DNA from: Brevibacillus ruminantium
Lineage (GTDB): Bacteria; Bacillota; Bacilli; Brevibacillales; Brevibacillaceae
Assembly (NCBI RefSeq): GCF_023746555.1
Contig: NZ_CP098755.1
Location: forward strand, 2,119,001 to 2,183,000
Reading direction: 5' to 3'
DNA: 64,000 bases
In this document: positions 62,678 through 64,000 of the stretch, piece by piece
How the letters are laid out: every line of letters begins with the position of its first letter
How positions within the stretch are numbered: position 1 is the stretch's first letter
The notes under the pieces: generated by a model
Database searches by the model: none
Told to the model about the DNA's origin: nothing
Seen by the model: only the letters and a program-made list of their open reading frames with translations
Translations under genes and position numbers: made by a program

Positions 62678-63709
62678 ATGAAAAAGCAGGAAACCGTCAT
62701 TCTCGCCATCGCAGCAGTACTCTCTGGTGCGCTTTTGGGAGGATGTCAAGCTACAGATATCAATTCAAGCGGGAATACCCAGCCGGCTGCGCCTGCGGGA
62801 GCCTCTTCTTCTGGGGAGCAAATACAGCAAGAGGATGAGTCCAGTATGGACTGGAATGCTATTCCTGATTCCTTTGTGCTCGCACCGGGTAGTGAGCAAG
62901 CACTGCCGTATGCCAATGGAATCACGTATCAAACCTCTGCTCCGGATGTTGTCACCGTATCACCGGATGGCAAATTGACGATCTCTGAACACGCCGCGAT
63001 CGGTTCGAAAGCTGACGTTATTGTAGACTATCAAGGGAAGAGCAAAACGGCGCAGATCACGGTAAAAACCTCACTTGAAGAAACGATCAAAATGGTCAAT
63101 AACGTACCGACCGTGACCAACTCGGATGATCTGGCTGTTGTGGTAAACAAGGAGCGTTCTTTGCCAGATGGATACATTCCAGCCGGATTGACAGAACCGC
63201 AAGTACCATTCCCTTTCTCCGGCAAGGCAGAGAAAAAGCTGCTTCGGGAGCCGGCAGCGCGTGCACTTGAAGAATTGTTTGCCGCCGCGCAAAAAGACGG
63301 AATTCAACTGTACGGAGTTTCCGGCTACCGTTCCTATCGAACACAAAAATCTCTCTATGAGGGGTATGTGCAAACTCAGGGAGCCGAGCATGCTTCCCGG
63401 TACAGCGCGGTCCCTGGAAAGAGCGAGCATCAGACAGGGCTGGCGATGGATGTATCGGGGGCTGACGCGAAAACGAGGCTGGAAGAGCCTTTTGCGGATA
63501 CCGCAGAAGGGAAATGGCTGGCTGCCAACTGTGCAGAGTACGGATTTATCATCCGCTACCCGAAAGGCAGGGAAGAGATTACCGGCTATGCTTACGAACC
63601 CTGGCATCTCCGCTATGTAGGCAAGGTTATGGCGAAGGAGATCATGGAAAAAGGCATTTCGCTGGAGGAGTACTTCCAGGATGCAGTAGCTGTACAGACA
63701 AAACAGTAA
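62678..63709 (+). CDS. VanY-like D-alanyl-D-alanine carboxypeptidase lipoprotein
   Basis: 343 residues; AGGAGG lies ten bases before ATG 62678. The lipoprotein signal ends LLGGC (Cys23), followed by a Ser/Gly linker and an Ig-like domain (about 60-140). The C-terminal M15B peptidase has GVSGYRSYRTQKSLYEGYV, then SEHQTGLAMDVS (about 250-261) with the first two zinc ligands, and EPWHLRYVG (about 307) with the third. It trims the terminal D-Ala from wall stem peptides. No vancomycin-resistance genes lie nearby, so it is a housekeeping wall enzyme. Confidence 0.9.
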   Translation: MKKQETVILAIAAVLSGALLGGCQATDINSSGNTQPAAPAGASSSGEQIQQEDESSMDWNAIPDSFVLAPGSEQALPYANGITYQTSAPDVVTVSPDGKLTISEHAAIGSKADVIVDYQGKSKTAQITVKTSLEETIKMVNNVPTVTNSDDLAVVVNKERSLPDGYIPAGLTEPQVPFPFSGKAEKKLLREPAARALEELFAAAQKDGIQLYGVSGYRSYRTQKSLYEGYVQTQGAEHASRYSAVPGKSEHQTGLAMDVSGADAKTRLEEPFADTAEGKWLAANCAEYGFIIRYPKGREEITGYAYEPWHLRYVGKVMAKEIMEKGISLEEYFQDAVAVQTKQ

Positions 63710-63797
63710 GGAATCGTCCCATTTGGCTGGATCACTCAAGGCGCCTTGGTCCAGACGAATTTTTGTAAGAAGGGCGAAAGGAAGGTTCTATCCAAGA

Positions 63798-63839
63798 AAA
63801 AAGGAGAGCGTGGGATTGGATTCCTGCGCTCTCCTTTTT
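63798..63839. terminator. Bidirectional terminator
   Basis: AAAAAGGAGAGCG pairs with CGCTCTCCTTTTT; both flanks suit the convergent genes. Confidence 0.88.
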
Positions 63840-63870
63840 ATCGTATGATATGATCTCCCGCCTCACTGCC

Positions 63871-64000
63871 TTACTGACGAGCTGTATAAGAAGGCAGGGA
63901 AGATGGTTGAATAGCAGGCTGCGGATAGAACTGAAGCAATTCGCGCTCCATCTGATCGCAATAGGAGATGACCTGTTGCATTTGGCGGATGGCTTGGTCA
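63871..64000 (-). CDS. C-terminal end of an unidentified protein
   Basis: The last 42 codons of a leftward gene: DQAIRQMQQVISYCDQMERELLQFYPQP then a Pro/Ser-rich tail ending TARQ and TAA (63873-63871). The helical segment with regular hydrophobic spacing suggests a coiled coil. The start lies beyond the window. No family is recognised. Confidence 0.55.
   Translation of the reverse strand, partial: DQAIRQMQQVISYCDQMERELLQFYPQPAIQPSSLPSYTARQ

Overview
The window looks like chromosomal DNA of a spore-forming Bacillota, most probably Brevibacillus or a close relative in the Paenibacillaceae. This rests on roughly 50% GC content, strong AGGAGG-type ribosome sites with many GTG and TTG starts, a perfect spoVM gene, and a central block whose order matches the Bacillus subtilis ylo region (rqcH/yloA, yicC/yloC, remA, gmk, rpoZ, coaBC, priA, def, fmt, rsmB, rlmN, prpC, prkC, rsgA, rpe, spoVM, rpmB, yloU, yloV, sdaAB, sdaAA, recG). 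The genus is an inference; the phylum and order are well supported.

Region 1 (1-8.8 kb) is mixed: a CcdC fragment, an MFS exporter, a CPBP membrane protease overlapping the leader of a degenerate KptA-like protein, DUF309, a free-standing sigma region 1.1-like protein, YjzC, a GntR regulator, a Cys/Gly-rich miniprotein, a CaiB-type CoA transferase with a crotonase, a probable 6S RNA with its own promoter, an Asn/Gln/Gly-rich protein and YndM. Region 2 (8.8-25 kb) is the housekeeping block: ribosome rescue (RqcH), RNA processing, nucleotide and CoA synthesis, replication restart, N-terminal formyl handling, rRNA methylation, the PrpC/PrkC phosphatase-kinase pair, RsgA and Rpe. Many genes overlap or lie within a few bases.

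Region 3 (25-33.5 kb) holds an RDD protein, an amino-acid ABC transporter and ThiT in the place where thiN sits in B. subtilis, then a 58-aa membrane ORF, spoVM, rpmB, Asp23, and the YloV/DegV fatty-acid-kinase-like pair. Region 4 (33.5-38.7 kb) is accessory: a 132-bp MITE-like element, an aldo/keto reductase, an MFS efflux pump with a divergent HxlR regulator, then an AT-rich insert with a secreted matrixin-like metalloprotease and a possible partner. The insert abuts the C-terminal stump of a carbon-nitrogen hydrolase. Region 5 (38.9-42.6 kb) returns to the core with sdaAB, sdaAA and recG.

Region 6 (42.8-64 kb) is lineage-specific: a lipoprotein, a palindromic pair of IS-like ends, a GNAT enzyme, and a LexA-box-controlled operon of a Y-family polymerase, an unknown protein and a YolD protein. 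A three-gene cyclic-di-GMP module (EAL, unknown, CBS-GGDEF) lies behind a structured leader. It is followed by a DUF4129-DUF4350-MoxR-DUF58 operon facing a SpoIIM-type gene and an RDD gene. The last stretch carries envelope genes: a coiled-coil membrane protein, a phosphodiester glycosidase family protein, gamma-glutamyltransferase, an epimerase and a VanY-like carboxypeptidase. I saw no tRNA, rRNA or CRISPR array.
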